This document shows, in pieces, positions 7,003 to 15,188 of a DNA stretch of 64,000 bases (the stretch's first letter is position 1; the number at the start of each line of letters is the position of its first letter). Location: NCBI GenBank assembly GCA_965220715.1, contig OZ244843.1, forward strand, positions 3,348,001 to 3,412,000, read 5' to 3'. The notes beneath the pieces are model-generated. The model was given only the letters and a program-made list of their open reading frames with translations. It was not told the DNA's origin and ran no database searches. Source of the stretch: Bin5 sp965220715 (lineage in GTDB: Bacteria > Chloroflexota > Anaerolineae > Caldilineales > Caldilineaceae). The position numbers and the translations under genes were made by a program.

Positions 7003-7272
7003 TCAATCCAGAACCCAGAACATCAACGCCAGTCCCAAGGCGGCTCCAGCGATTCCAGATGTTGCCACCAAGGTGACGTAACCCAAAACTCCTCTCTTTC
7101 GTCTCCATATTTCTATTCCGAGATAAAGGCTTAGAGGCGCACATAGTGGAATGATCACCGCAACAATGGTGCGTTGAAGAGCAAGTATTGAGTTATACCC
7201 ATAACTCGCAGCACCTACGTAGAAGCCCGCAAAGCCCGCAATGATTCCACTAAGAACAAGCCATTTTTTCAT
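7003..7272 (-). CDS. Small membrane protein, 3-4 TM
   Basis: This 89-residue protein starts MKKWLVLSGIIAGFAGFYVG and has hydrophobic segments at about 4-20, 30-52 and 62-86, with a WRRKRG basic loop between the second and third. It ends GLALMFWVLD, repeated as a fragment at 6461. The ATG at 7272 was preferred over a longer frame to 7341 because the upstream part overlaps a hairpin (7295-7327) and looks non-membrane. The family was not recognised. Confidence 0.5.
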   Translation of the reverse strand: MKKWLVLSGIIAGFAGFYVGAASYGYNSILALQRTIVAVIIPLCAPLSLYLGIEIWRRKRGVLGYVTLVATSGIAGAALGLALMFWVLD

Positions 7273-7294
7273 GCCTACAACCCGTTTTTCTCGA

Positions 7295-7327
7295 CTGGAG
7301 AGGGCGAACCATTTGCGCCCTCTCCAG
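7295..7327 (-). terminator. Strong hairpin between two minus-strand genes
   Basis: A 12-bp perfect stem CTGGAGAGGGCG (7295-7306) pairs with CGCCCTCTCCAG (7316-7327) around a 9-base loop. It lies after the stop at 7338 and before the start at 7272. There is no T run on the minus side, so it may be an attenuator or RNA-stability hairpin rather than a classic terminator. Confidence 0.5.
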
Positions 7328-7337
7328 GTATCTCTGT

Positions 7338-7454
7338 TCAATTGGTCAAACGTAGTTCTACGACCTCAAGAAGCGGGGCACTGATCATGTCGTCCACGAA
7401 CTCATTAACACTGTGCTTGACAGCCTCGTGCTTGTATAGGTTACGACTGTTTGA
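7338..7454 (-). pseudogene. Out-of-frame continuation of the 7441 gene
   Basis: Bases 7454 to 7338 on the minus strand read a coding-like frame (YKHEAVKHSVNEFVDDMISA, then PLLEVVELRLTN, stop). It starts where the gene at 7614 runs into a stop. Joining them by a one-base shift near 7450 gives about 91 continuous residues with one amphipathic style. Either a frameshift broke the gene, an assembly error occurred, or ribosomes shift there. Confidence 0.4.
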
Positions 7455-7614
7455 ACTTATCCGACCGGATGCCGAAGAAGGAGCGGGCGACATTGAGGGG
7501 CGTGTCGTCGATCTTCAACGGTTTTTCCGCGTTCTCTTTGTCCTTAGTCTTTGTGATCCAAATGGGTTCTGATTTTCTTTGTTTCGCCCTTTGGTTCTTT
7601 CTAGGCTTGGTCAT
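7441..7614 (-). CDS. Small basic protein, probably the front half of a frameshifted gene
   Basis: This 57-residue, strongly basic protein begins MTKPRKNQRAKQRK, then KPLKIDDTPLNVARSFFGIRSDKF. A good site (AAGGAG) stands 7 bases before the ATG at 7614. A consensus-like promoter lies upstream at 7759-7787. The stop comes where a second frame with protein-like sequence takes over (7454-7338), so the native product may be about 91 residues. The family was not recognised; the basic head suggests nucleic-acid contact. Confidence 0.5.
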   Translation of the reverse strand: MTKPRKNQRAKQRKSEPIWITKTKDKENAEKPLKIDDTPLNVARSFFGIRSDKFKQS

Positions 7615-7758
7615 TTGTGTCTCCTTCGTGAATTCTAGGGGGACTGTATCGCACAGGGGAAACGGCTTAATCATACCGAACGTCACACAAAACGCGCTAC
7701 GAATTCCTCTTGTGGCGGGTCAGATTTCAATACTTTTGGGCTACACTGATCTACCCAC

Positions 7759-7787
7759 ATTATACAGCGCAGGAGATTGGATGCCAA
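7759..7787 (-). promoter_or_regulatory. Sigma-70-type promoter
   Basis: The minus strand reads TTGGCA (7787-7782), a 17-base spacer, then TATAAT (7764-7759). Spacing is ideal. It drives the small basic gene at 7614 with a leader of about 140 bases. Confidence 0.6.
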
Positions 7788-7859
7788 GGATGTTGTAGAC
7801 TCAGCGCCTAAAAATGCGCGCAGGGGTTAGTTGGCACGTGGAGCGATGATTAAATCGAC

Positions 7860-7896
7860 CCATCGGTGTACCCCGTCCAAAGAGTGGCACCGATGG
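7860..7896. terminator. Hairpin with T run
   Basis: CCATCGGTG (7860-7868) pairs with CACCGATGG (7888-7896); on the plus strand TTGCTTTTTT follows. It lies 50 bases past the stop of the zinc-ribbon gene at 7948, so it closes that transcript. The better T run points the other way. Confidence 0.5.
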
Positions 7897-7947
7897 ATCG
7901 GTTGCTTTTTTGTTGCCGCGCAATTCTATTCGATTATCGCAAAATGG

Positions 7948-8349
7948 TCATATCAGGATTCTGCTTCCTTCCGTTTTCAACTCATTTCCGCAATGCCGGC
8001 AGCCAGTTGCCACTTGCCTGATAGGTTCAGAGCAGAATGGACAAGGCTTCATCACAACCTGCCTTGATACGTTTTCGGGAACTTCCTTGCCGCAATAACG
8101 GCATACTCTGGCGGCCACCAGAATCGTTTCCGCGCAATGCGGACAAACCTTCTTCTTTCCCTTCCTTAGTTCATTCTGAGCAATCCCTTCTGAATTGGCG
8201 GGAAGAATTGCGATCAGAATGACAGCGAAAATTCCGAAAAACAAGCCAGCAATCAGCCACCCGATCCCACTACGGCCTTTTGCACTAGCTATTACAGCAC
8301 AGATGATCGGGAAGGCGATTATCCAGAGAAAAATAAAAATCCACTCCAC
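7948..8349 (-). CDS. TM protein with two zinc ribbons (cassette copy 2)
   Basis: This 133-residue protein has a TM hairpin at about 4-22 and 28-49 with the turn ASAKGRSGIGW. Two zinc ribbons follow: CPHC-x(10)-CRYC and CPFC-x(10)-CRHC. Copy 1 at 620 has the same hairpin but a single ribbon. The start is GTG at 8349, with GGGAG seven bases upstream. It lies 11 bases after the stop of the nuclease-like gene at 8361, so the two are co-translated. Ribbon number is the clearest difference between the cassettes. Function unknown. Confidence 0.7.
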   Translation of the reverse strand: MEWIFIFLWIIAFPIICAVIASAKGRSGIGWLIAGLFFGIFAVILIAILPANSEGIAQNELRKGKKKVCPHCAETILVAARVCRYCGKEVPENVSRQVVMKPCPFCSEPIRQVATGCRHCGNELKTEGSRILI

Positions 8350-8360
8350 AGCATTTCTCC

Positions 8361-9179
8361 CTATTTCTGATACAAGACTGATCTATCGAGCAAGCATTCC
8401 GGCAAGCGGTAATACTCATCCATGTAATCGTTTCCCAAACTTCTGTCCAGACCTAGCTGCCACGTTACTATGACCTCATTCTGAACAGAGTCATAGTACG
8501 CGTATCTGAAATAAGCACTTATTTCGGACACGGATTCCAACTGGGCAAGGGCTTTTCTCTTGGAGATAGAATCCATCTCACCATTGTTGAAAAGGAAGCA
8601 TGGCTTGGGCGCTTGCGCTGTCTCACCACAGACGCGCCACAGTCCGGTTTTGCCCTTCTTGCTCTGTTCTTCCGCAGTTTGAATCGTCTCCGTATAAATG
8701 CCAACCCCCTGACCGTCGAATCGGGCATATCCAAACAAGACAAGCATTTCGTTCAAAAGCGTGCCATCAGCCAGTTTGATATAGGCCGACACCTCGTCGT
8801 TCTCGATTTCCCCCGTAGGTTCTATCGAGATGAGCGGATTGTTCTGGTACGACTGTACGGCGTACTCGGCGGCCTCACGACCAAAGCACTCAATTTCCCC
8901 TATCGAATTCGGAGCTTTGACGTTGGCTAAGTGAACTGTTGCGATTTGGCCGTTGTCAGTGAACACGACTTCCACTGAATCTCCGTCAAGTGGGGATTTT
9001 ACGACCGCCTGACGTGGAGGGAGGGGAGTTGCTGTTGCTAAGATGGGAGTAGGCGTAACAGTGCTTGTTACAGCCGTTGGAGTTGCTGTTGGAGTTTGTG
9101 CCTGGAGTTGTAAAATGGTGAACACGGAGAGAAGAACAACAATCGTTCCCACGCCGATAATTCGGTGCTTGAGGTTCAT
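8361..9179 (-). CDS. Secreted SNase (TNase)-like protein, catalytic residues lost (copy 2)
   Basis: This 272-residue paralog of 986-1819 has the same layout: signal helix, Thr/Pro linker (TPTATPTAVTSTVTPTP), TNase-type OB fold, and the unrecognised Tyr/Cys-rich C-terminal domain ending in DEYYRLPECLLDRS. At the SNase trio positions it has His (Arg35), Asn (Glu43, in KAPNS) and Glu (Arg87), and the preceding Asp is Lys. It is even less nuclease-like than copy 1. GKTGLW and GYARF are kept, so the fold is maintained. A ligand-binding or wall-binding role is more likely than cleavage, which is inference. The ATG at 9179 follows AAGGGGG, as in copy 1. Confidence 0.8.
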   Translation of the reverse strand: MNLKHRIIGVGTIVVLLSVFTILQLQAQTPTATPTAVTSTVTPTPILATATPLPPRQAVVKSPLDGDSVEVVFTDNGQIATVHLANVKAPNSIGEIECFGREAAEYAVQSYQNNPLISIEPTGEIENDEVSAYIKLADGTLLNEMLVLFGYARFDGQGVGIYTETIQTAEEQSKKGKTGLWRVCGETAQAPKPCFLFNNGEMDSISKRKALAQLESVSEISAYFRYAYYDSVQNEVIVTWQLGLDRSLGNDYMDEYYRLPECLLDRSVLYQK

Positions 9180-9185
9180 TGCGGT

Positions 9186-9277
9186 GCCCCCTTGGTGAAG
9201 ATAGATGACTGGTAGCCACCACAGCAAACCGATCAGCCTAACGTCCAACAAGGGGGCGCAATGCGCCCAAGCATCTA
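9186..9277 (-). promoter_or_regulatory. Structured 5' leader, possible SD-sequestering RNA switch (copy 2)
   Basis: The same architecture as copy 1 appears. P1 is 9202-9207 with 9272-9277 (TAGATG/CATCTA), a different sequence at nearly the aligned position. P2 is GGGCGC 9254-9259 with GCGCCC 9263-9268. The exclusive alternative is 9249-9257 with the SD region 9186-9194 (9 bp, identical to copy 1). The box at 9215-9227 is unchanged. The change on both sides of P1 that keeps pairing is the main evidence for structure. Confidence 0.45.
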
Positions 9278-9488
9278 AAATTCACAAGACGTAAGAACTG
9301 ATTCGATTTGCTGTGGTGCGGTCAAACTATCACAGCTCCGCGGGTATCGCAATTCTGTGAGCACAGCACCGAGGGCAGATCCTATAGATTGTTGAGGAAT
9401 TTTGCTGGCTGAATATCCCTGCCATATACTTAAGATGTAAACGAATGCAATCGAGCATTTTTCGCTTCGTACAGAGAGCAATGACAGA

Positions 9489-10847
9489 ATGAATGAACCA
9501 AACTGGACTAACCGCACGATGTGGACGGGTGATAATCTGGACATTATGCGGGGCATGAACTCAGAGTCGGTAGACCTCATCTATCTGGACCCGCCATTCA
9601 ATTCGAATCAGGATTATGCAGCCCCTATCGGTTCTGAGGCGGCTGGCGCAGCCTTCAAAGACACGTGGACGCTGGACGACGTGGATTTGGCTTGGCACGG
9701 GGAAATCGCTGAACAGCATCCTGCCCTTTATGCCATTATCGGCGCTGCCAGAGAAGCCCATGGCGCAGCAATGCAATCCTATTTGATTATGATGGGAGTG
9801 CGGCTATTGGAGATGCGAAGGCTACTCAGGCCGACCGGTTCGATTTACTTACATTGCGATTCGACGGCAAGCCACTACTTGAAACTGCTATTGGACGCGG
9901 TGTTCGGCGCAGGGAATTTTCGGAATGACATTTCTTGGAAGCGGTTCAACTTCCATTCAGACGCCAAACGGTTTGGACGCGTAGCAGACAATCTGTTGTT
10001 CTATTCAAAGTCAGACAAGTACAACTTCAATCAGCAACGAGTACCGTATTCCAAAGAATACATAAGCAGTAAGTTTACCCATCAAGACCCTGATGGACGC
10101 CGTTTTCGACTCGATAATCTTAACCCACCTGGCGGTCGTGGACCCGTCTATGAGTTCAACGGTGTCAGCCGCCCTTGGCGATTTACCGAGGAAAAAATGC
10201 GAGCTTTACACGCACAGGGCAGGATTTACACTGATAGCACAATCCCTCAACTCAAACGATATTTGGATGAACTCCCTGGTCAAGCCGTATTTTCGATTTG
10301 GGTTGATATTCCTCCTATCAATCCCCGTGCCAAAGAACGTCTAGGCTACCCTACGCAAAAGCCACTGGCTTTGCTCGAACGCATCATCAAGGCATCCAGT
10401 AATCCTGGTGACATTGTGTTGGACCCGTTCTGTGGATGTGCAACAGCTTGCGTAGCCGCTGATCGTTTGGGTAGGCAGTGGGTAGGAATCGATCTCTCTC
10501 CGCTTGCGGCGAAGCTAGTCAGAAGTCGGGTACAAGCGGAAGGGCCACTTCTCTACGACCTAACCCACCGCACCGACATTCCCCGACGTACCGATGTTGG
10601 CCAGATCCCCCATTATCGAACGCAGAAACATACCCTGTTCGGCCTACAAGAGGGGGTCTGCAACGGTTGCCGAATCGTATTCCCGTTTCGCAACTTTACG
10701 GTTGATCACGTCATCCCTCGCTCTCGCGGCGGGACAGATCACCCCGACAACTTGCAGCTGTTGTGTGCCGCCTGCAACAGCCTGAAAGGAAGCCGTACCC
10801 AGCCAGAACTCATTGCAGAGTTACGCCGACAAGGTATCATTGAGTGA
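9489..10847 (+). CDS. DNA methyltransferase fused to HNH nuclease domain
   Basis: This 452-residue protein has an amino-methyltransferase of beta-type order. Motif IV DPPF is at about 34-37, a variable region is in the middle, and motif I DPFCGCATAC is at about 313-322, then GIDL. The YPTQKP element typical of DNA N4/N6 methylases precedes motif I. From about 378 an HNH module follows: CNGC, VDHVIPRSRGG at about 404-414, NLQLLCAACN and KG. The fusion could methylate and cut, or the HNH part could serve in recognition. No separate restriction gene is adjacent. The nuclease-like remnants at 1-123 and 6749 suggest this gene family has been gained repeatedly here. Confidence 0.85.
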   Translation: MNEPNWTNRTMWTGDNLDIMRGMNSESVDLIYLDPPFNSNQDYAAPIGSEAAGAAFKDTWTLDDVDLAWHGEIAEQHPALYAIIGAAREAHGAAMQSYLIMMGVRLLEMRRLLRPTGSIYLHCDSTASHYLKLLLDAVFGAGNFRNDISWKRFNFHSDAKRFGRVADNLLFYSKSDKYNFNQQRVPYSKEYISSKFTHQDPDGRRFRLDNLNPPGGRGPVYEFNGVSRPWRFTEEKMRALHAQGRIYTDSTIPQLKRYLDELPGQAVFSIWVDIPPINPRAKERLGYPTQKPLALLERIIKASSNPGDIVLDPFCGCATACVAADRLGRQWVGIDLSPLAAKLVRSRVQAEGPLLYDLTHRTDIPRRTDVGQIPHYRTQKHTLFGLQEGVCNGCRIVFPFRNFTVDHVIPRSRGGTDHPDNLQLLCAACNSLKGSRTQPELIAELRRQGIIE

Positions 10848-11172
10848 TGGCTGCCAACGGCATTCGTCCACCGGGTTGAATCGCAACGGGGCGGGATGGG
10901 TTGGTTTTGGAGTCCTGGTCCGTGTCGTGTCGGGACTATGCTTTCCGTTCCGTCCCGAATATGTTTCGCACAGAACCCTCCGACAAACACAAACCAGATC
11001 AAAAAAGTCACCACCATCTCGTAGTGACTTGTTCCACCCCACCCGAATTCTTGACGACCCGAACTGTACCGTGATGCCTCGCTTCTTTCTCCAAACACCC
11101 CCGATAATTGACACCTCTCAACCCAAACTACTACACTACACAAACACCTTATCAACCCACTAGGAATTGACT
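10848..11172 (+). other. Intergenic, A+C-rich, small hairpin
   Basis: No gene. AAGTCAC and GTGACTT form a 7-bp stem near 11010-11030, with an A run on the plus side, which would be a T run on minus. From here to about 14.4 kb the plus strand becomes rich in A and C and poor in G and T. Confidence 0.3.
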
Positions 11173-12147
11173 ATGCCGACAAAAGAAATAGATTGTCCCA
11201 TCTGGGGCAACGAACACAAAGCCACCCTCCACCATAAACAAGAAAGACACGAATTCCCCGTGACACGTGACGACCTCATAGAATCACCCCGAACAGGTGG
11301 AATGTACAGAATGGAAACCGAGGCGTTTGTCTGGATCTACCCCAGCAGATTAAACAGCAAACGCCAAATGATGCTAACCAAGTGGATTTACAACCAGAGA
11401 AAACAAGGGGAAGGCTCGCCACTCGTAACAAAGGAAATTGTTCATTCCATAGTGTACTCAACCAACACCAGTACCCCATCAACATCCAAACGCGCAGAAA
11501 TGCTATTGCGCTACCTAAGAGACCGAACTAAAACCATCGGCGATAGACTTCCTTTTGAGAAGTTTGGCGAAAAAATTCTGATCGTATCAGAGTCACTAGA
11601 ATGGAGGGAGGTTTCTTCTCTGCTAGAGTACCTGAGCAGAAAAGGATTCGTGGAATCCCGCACTATCCATAACCCGCCCCGGTGCGCACCAGTCATCACC
11701 GCAGAAGGCCATATGCACATTGAAGAATCAGCCGTGGACCCAAACAGTGATCAAGCATTTGTCGCGATGTGGTTCAACCAGGAAATGGACTCGATTTACG
11801 ATAACGGAATTGCCCCCGCTATAGAGGCATCTGGATTCAAACCATATCGAGTCGACAGGGAACACTACCTCGGTAAAATAGATGATCAAATCATTGCAGA
11901 AATCCGCCAATCTCGCTTCCTGATCGCCGACATGACCCACGGAGATGACGGCGCACGCGGAAGCGTATACTTCGAAGCAGGTTTTGCACTCGGACTCAAT
12001 ATCCCCGTAATCTACACGTGCCGAAAAGACATGTTCAATAAACTCCACTTCGATACCAGACAGTACCCCCACATCGACTGGACCAACGCAGATATCAAGA
12101 CATTCCGCCAAAACCTGGAAAACAAAATTCGGGCAACTGTCGTGTAA
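11173..12147 (+). CDS. Nucleoside 2-deoxyribosyltransferase-like effector protein
   Basis: This is a 324-residue protein. The C-terminal domain from about 190 reads DQAFVAMWF, GIAPAIEASGFKPYRVD, DDQIIAEIRQSRFLIADMT and GSVYFEAGFALGLNIPVIYT, then HFDTRQYPHIDW. This is the deoxyribosyltransferase/TIR-like Rossmann fold: N-terminal strand, a D-x-T segment, and F-E-x-G-x-A as the catalytic glutamate helix. Such domains occur as nucleotide- or NAD-targeting effectors in bacterial conflict systems. The N-terminal 190 residues are helical and unassigned, perhaps a sensor with winged-helix character near 120-175. The ATG at 11173 follows AGGAATTG. The next genes are a small TM protein and a KAP NTPase. 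Confidence 0.65.
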   Translation: MPTKEIDCPIWGNEHKATLHHKQERHEFPVTRDDLIESPRTGGMYRMETEAFVWIYPSRLNSKRQMMLTKWIYNQRKQGEGSPLVTKEIVHSIVYSTNTSTPSTSKRAEMLLRYLRDRTKTIGDRLPFEKFGEKILIVSESLEWREVSSLLEYLSRKGFVESRTIHNPPRCAPVITAEGHMHIEESAVDPNSDQAFVAMWFNQEMDSIYDNGIAPAIEASGFKPYRVDREHYLGKIDDQIIAEIRQSRFLIADMTHGDDGARGSVYFEAGFALGLNIPVIYTCRKDMFNKLHFDTRQYPHIDWTNADIKTFRQNLENKIRATVV

Positions 12148-12307
12148 AATCAACAACCCCAAAACCACATCAAAAAAACCGCCACGCCCCAACCCGTGAC
12201 GGCTCTCACCTTCTCCCTTCGCCCCGCCTCTTGACATCTCGGCCCGTAGCGTGCTAAGTTTACGTCACAACATCACCACTGACTAAGAAGCCGGGCAAAG
12301 GGAAACA

Positions 12308-12514
12308 ATGAGATTCAGAACCCAAGATATTATTCAGACTCTTGCCAAAGCAGTACCTTCGCTCTTGATAGGTGTCGGTATCTTTTTCGCCATGCGACAA
12401 AAAATGCTTCGTAGCCAAGACTCCGCCCACAATGACCACCCGGAAGACTGGCCTGATCCTACCGAAGCGTACTGGGAACCAGTCGGAGGACCACTTAGCT
12501 CCGAGGACTACTGA
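12308..12514 (+). CDS. Small single-TM protein
   Basis: This 68-residue protein has one TM helix at about 16-30 (VPSLLIGVGIFFAM) after a short basic head. Its tail is acidic and aromatic (PEDWPDPTEAYWEPVGG, LSSEDY). AAAGGGAAAC precedes the ATG at good spacing. It sits between the deoxyribosyltransferase-like gene and the KAP NTPase. It may be a membrane partner of one of them, but only position suggests it. Confidence 0.55.
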   Translation: MRFRTQDIIQTLAKAVPSLLIGVGIFFAMRQKMLRSQDSAHNDHPEDWPDPTEAYWEPVGGPLSSEDY

Positions 12515-12776
12515 GTCACTTGAAGTTCAAAGCGCCGGTCAGCCTCTCTGACCCACCAACGGGCACGCCAAGACAGAAACACAAGCCCCCCGATCCCGCA
12601 ACCATTCCTCTTCCGCCCCAAAACCTTCAACATTCACACCACAAGCCCAAAGTTGCCACGTCACGGGACGACCCATCCCGCCAACTTGCACCTCGTTACG
12701 TGTCGCGGTAAGCTCTGCAAACTCAAGCCGTAGCCATCAAGTGCCACCACTGCTCTCAACCCACCAACACCATACC

Positions 12777-14321
12777 ATGACCCAAAAATACAAAATCAAA
12801 CCCGACGATATCGGAATTCCCTGTGACTGCCCGTTCCGGCACGACCTGCTGGATCGAAAAACCACCATCCTGACACTTACCAACCTGCTGCGAAATCTGG
12901 AAAGCCCCTACACGATGTCAATCGACGCTTCCTGGGGCAACGGCAAAACCACCTTCCTGGAAATGTGGAAGAAACACTTGAAAAATGAAGGCTTCCCCGT
13001 GGTCGAATTCAACGCGTGGGACACAGACTTTGCCGAATACCCGCTCATAGCTCTAACGTCTGAATTGCTCAACACACTAAAATCCCTTGACGACCACGGT
13101 GACTTGGGAATAGATGCCATAGACTCAACACTGCCAAGAATCCACAAAATAACCCTCACGAAAGCAATTCCTTGGATGATTTCTCTTGCTGGCGTCATTG
13201 GAGGCATCCAAGCAAACGACCCCTCGGTCGCCCTCATGGGAAACACGCTCGCAGCTGGTGTGGGCGGCACCATGGAGGAAGTTACCAGAGAAGAACCCCC
13301 AGACGACCCGCCAGAACCCCTTACATACATCGAGGCAAAAGAAGAAATCAACTCATTCAAAAATGCCCTAGAAAATACCGCTGAAAAATTGTCAAAAAAA
13401 CATCATGACAAACCCCTCATTATCGCCATTGACGAACTTGACCGCTGCCGACCCTCATACGCCATTGAACTCCTGGAAATCGCTAAACATTTCTTCTCGG
13501 TTGACAATATCGTGTTTGTGCTCGCAATCGATAAGTCCCAACTCTCACACGCCATCAAAGCTATCTACGGAGACGAATTCGATTCTATCGGCTATCTGCG
13601 TCGCTTCGTAGACCTGAACTTCCGACTGCCAGACCCAGGCCGCACGAATCTCATGGATCATCTGATGAACAATACCGGGATCAATACGTTTTTCGAAAAA
13701 TACCCCGGTTATTCATGGGGGAAATCTAGCGATACTAAAATACTCCTCAAGGCATTCTTGAGCCTCCCCGCCCTCAGTATCCGCCAAATTCAACAAACCC
13801 TCCACCATCTCGGCCTTGTTCTGGCTTCCGTAGACCCAAACAAGACCATATCCTACGGCCCAATTGCGGTGTTGACTATCCTCAAAACAATCGACCCCGT
13901 AATCTATCAGCGTTTTGTACAAGCCGACATAACCGACAAGGAAGTCTCAGAACATCTCTTCAATATGCCAGGACTGCAAAGCATCAAAGACACAACAACC
14001 GAAACACTGTTTGAAGCACTCCTGATCATGGGGTATGGCGAATTCGCCCTGATGAACAACAAGCCCATCACGACAGGACCAAGCCTGTTCCACCAATATT
14101 TCCATATCATCGAGAAACTCCCCCAATTCCCCATGCATAACACTACGGACGTAGACAACCTGTCGCCTCCCCTGTCAGACCGCGAAAAGCAAGTACTATA
14201 CCACCTGGAATCCCACGGCCTTATGTTCCCTGAAACTCAAAGGGGAACACCAGTTGGCTTCAACCTCACGGCACAACGGCTCGAACTTTTCTCCAGCGAC
14301 CTGATCGGCGACAACTCTTGA
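12777..14321 (+). CDS. KAP-family P-loop NTPase
   Basis: This 514-residue protein has Walker A SWGNGKTTF at about 48-56, followed by FNAWDTDFAEYPLIALTSEL, typical of KAP NTPases. A hydrophobic insert follows at about 130-165 (IPWMISLAGVIGG), then a Walker B IIAIDELDRCRPSYA at about 216-230. Next come IDKSQLSHAI and RRFVDLNF in the C-terminal helical part. KAP NTPases are mostly membrane-associated and often linked to phage exclusion; that link is family knowledge, not shown here. The ATG at 12777 has no visible Shine-Dalgarno and may be leaderless. The A+C-skewed base use matches the two genes to its left. Confidence 0.8.
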   Translation: MTQKYKIKPDDIGIPCDCPFRHDLLDRKTTILTLTNLLRNLESPYTMSIDASWGNGKTTFLEMWKKHLKNEGFPVVEFNAWDTDFAEYPLIALTSELLNTLKSLDDHGDLGIDAIDSTLPRIHKITLTKAIPWMISLAGVIGGIQANDPSVALMGNTLAAGVGGTMEEVTREEPPDDPPEPLTYIEAKEEINSFKNALENTAEKLSKKHHDKPLIIAIDELDRCRPSYAIELLEIAKHFFSVDNIVFVLAIDKSQLSHAIKAIYGDEFDSIGYLRRFVDLNFRLPDPGRTNLMDHLMNNTGINTFFEKYPGYSWGKSSDTKILLKAFLSLPALSIRQIQQTLHHLGLVLASVDPNKTISYGPIAVLTILKTIDPVIYQRFVQADITDKEVSEHLFNMPGLQSIKDTTTETLFEALLIMGYGEFALMNNKPITTGPSLFHQYFHIIEKLPQFPMHNTTDVDNLSPPLSDREKQVLYHLESHGLMFPETQRGTPVGFNLTAQRLELFSSDLIGDNS

Positions 14322-14478
14322 CCCGCCATACCCGCACCCACCACTTGATTGACAGCCCTACTCACCCCAACAAAACAAAATCCGTCACGATCTGTGACAG
14401 ATTCTTCGTGTTTGGCCAACCCTGCGCTACCATGATATGATGTATGTCTTACAACAGCATCACGAGGGGAGAGATATC

Positions 14479-14706
14479 ATGGGTAAGACACCCTACGTTA
14501 GGCATTTTAGCACAGAAAAGCAGGTTATTATGCCAAGAAATGTGCAAGGATATTTGGTTCGGTTTCTCTTAGAGAATCTGAGTGACGATGTAGAAACGCC
14601 TGCCGTAGGGATATGCGTTTCTGATCAAGGGAAGTCAGATCCCGACATAGTTGATATAGCTCGGTGTAAATTACTTCGGCGTATTGGTCGGGTTGCAGCT
14701 TCCTAA
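14479..14706 (+). CDS. Small hypothetical protein with strong RBS
   Basis: This 75-residue protein has GAGGGGAGA seven bases before the ATG at 14479 and a possible TTGGCC/TATGAT promoter upstream. It reads MGKTPYVRHFSTEKQVIMPR, then NVQGYLVRFLLENLSDDVET. It is antisense to a competing minus-strand frame (14528-14848), and only one may be expressed. The leader resembles that of the gene at 20669 (GGGAGAACATCATGG). Confidence 0.4.
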   Translation: MGKTPYVRHFSTEKQVIMPRNVQGYLVRFLLENLSDDVETPAVGICVSDQGKSDPDIVDIARCKLLRRIGRVAAS

Positions 14707-14848
14707 GTTCGAGCCACGGCATTAGTTCAAACCCAAAAGCAGGCTCCCAGTCGCCAAAATCCCGATTGGACCAAGGGTAGGTCTTGAGGGCATTAACTGA
14801 GCCTGTCGTGTCTTCGACTTTTTCGTTTTTTGTCTTCCCGGTCTCCAT
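14528..14848 (-). CDS. Hypothetical protein, competing frame on minus strand
   Basis: This 106-residue protein has AGGTGG eight bases before the ATG at 14848. The sequence looks natural: YPWSNRDFGDWEPAFGFEL, LQPDQYAEVIYTELYQLCRD. The plus-strand gene at 14479-14706 overlaps nearly all of its second half. I cannot decide which is real from sequence alone; an overlapping convergent pair is also possible. Confidence 0.4.
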   Translation of the reverse strand: METGKTKNEKVEDTTGSVNALKTYPWSNRDFGDWEPAFGFELMPWLELRKLQPDQYAEVIYTELYQLCRDLTSLDQKRISLRQAFLHRHSDSLRETEPNILAHFLA

Positions 14849-14945
14849 AAAAATTTCCACCTATCTGAGATCGTATCAACTGTCTTTTGTCGCAACGGCC
14901 TCTACCGCTTCGACCCACCTCACTGAGAATCTGTACTTATGCTAT

Positions 14946-14967
14946 CTCCATGACACGAGTCATGGAG
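14946..14967. terminator. Perfect 9-bp hairpin
   Basis: CTCCATGAC (14946-14954) pairs with GTCATGGAG (14959-14967) around ACGA. It stands downstream of the DUF2513 pair on the minus strand and upstream of the 14848 gene. The T run is weak. Confidence 0.45.
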
Positions 14968-15059
14968 AACACCTTCTGGGGATTCGGGAATCCCATTGGC
15001 CTGTTCAGTATCCTTCGTCAAGCAGCATCACAATACTCACCATGACGCTCCGTCATCCC

Positions 15060-15188
15060 TCATGCATCCTCCCTCGCGCCCGCAAACAGAGTGGCTTTCA
15101 ACGCTTCGAGATTATACGTACTGTCATACGCCTTCATAGCTTCATTCGATCTGCGTCCGGTCAAGCAAGTCTGGCCGTTATACGCCAC
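15060..15188 (-). CDS. 42-aa protein translationally coupled to DUF2513
   Basis: The GTG start shares its first base with the TAG stop of the upstream gene (TAGTG), a classic coupling overlap. GAGGGCGG lies upstream. The product reads MAYNGQTCLTGRRSNEAMKA, then YDSTYNLEALKATLFAGARE, DA. It is helical and slightly basic. It is too short for most gene callers and of unknown family. The overlap argues that it is made together with the DUF2513 protein. Confidence 0.45.
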   Translation of the reverse strand: MAYNGQTCLTGRRSNEAMKAYDSTYNLEALKATLFAGAREDA

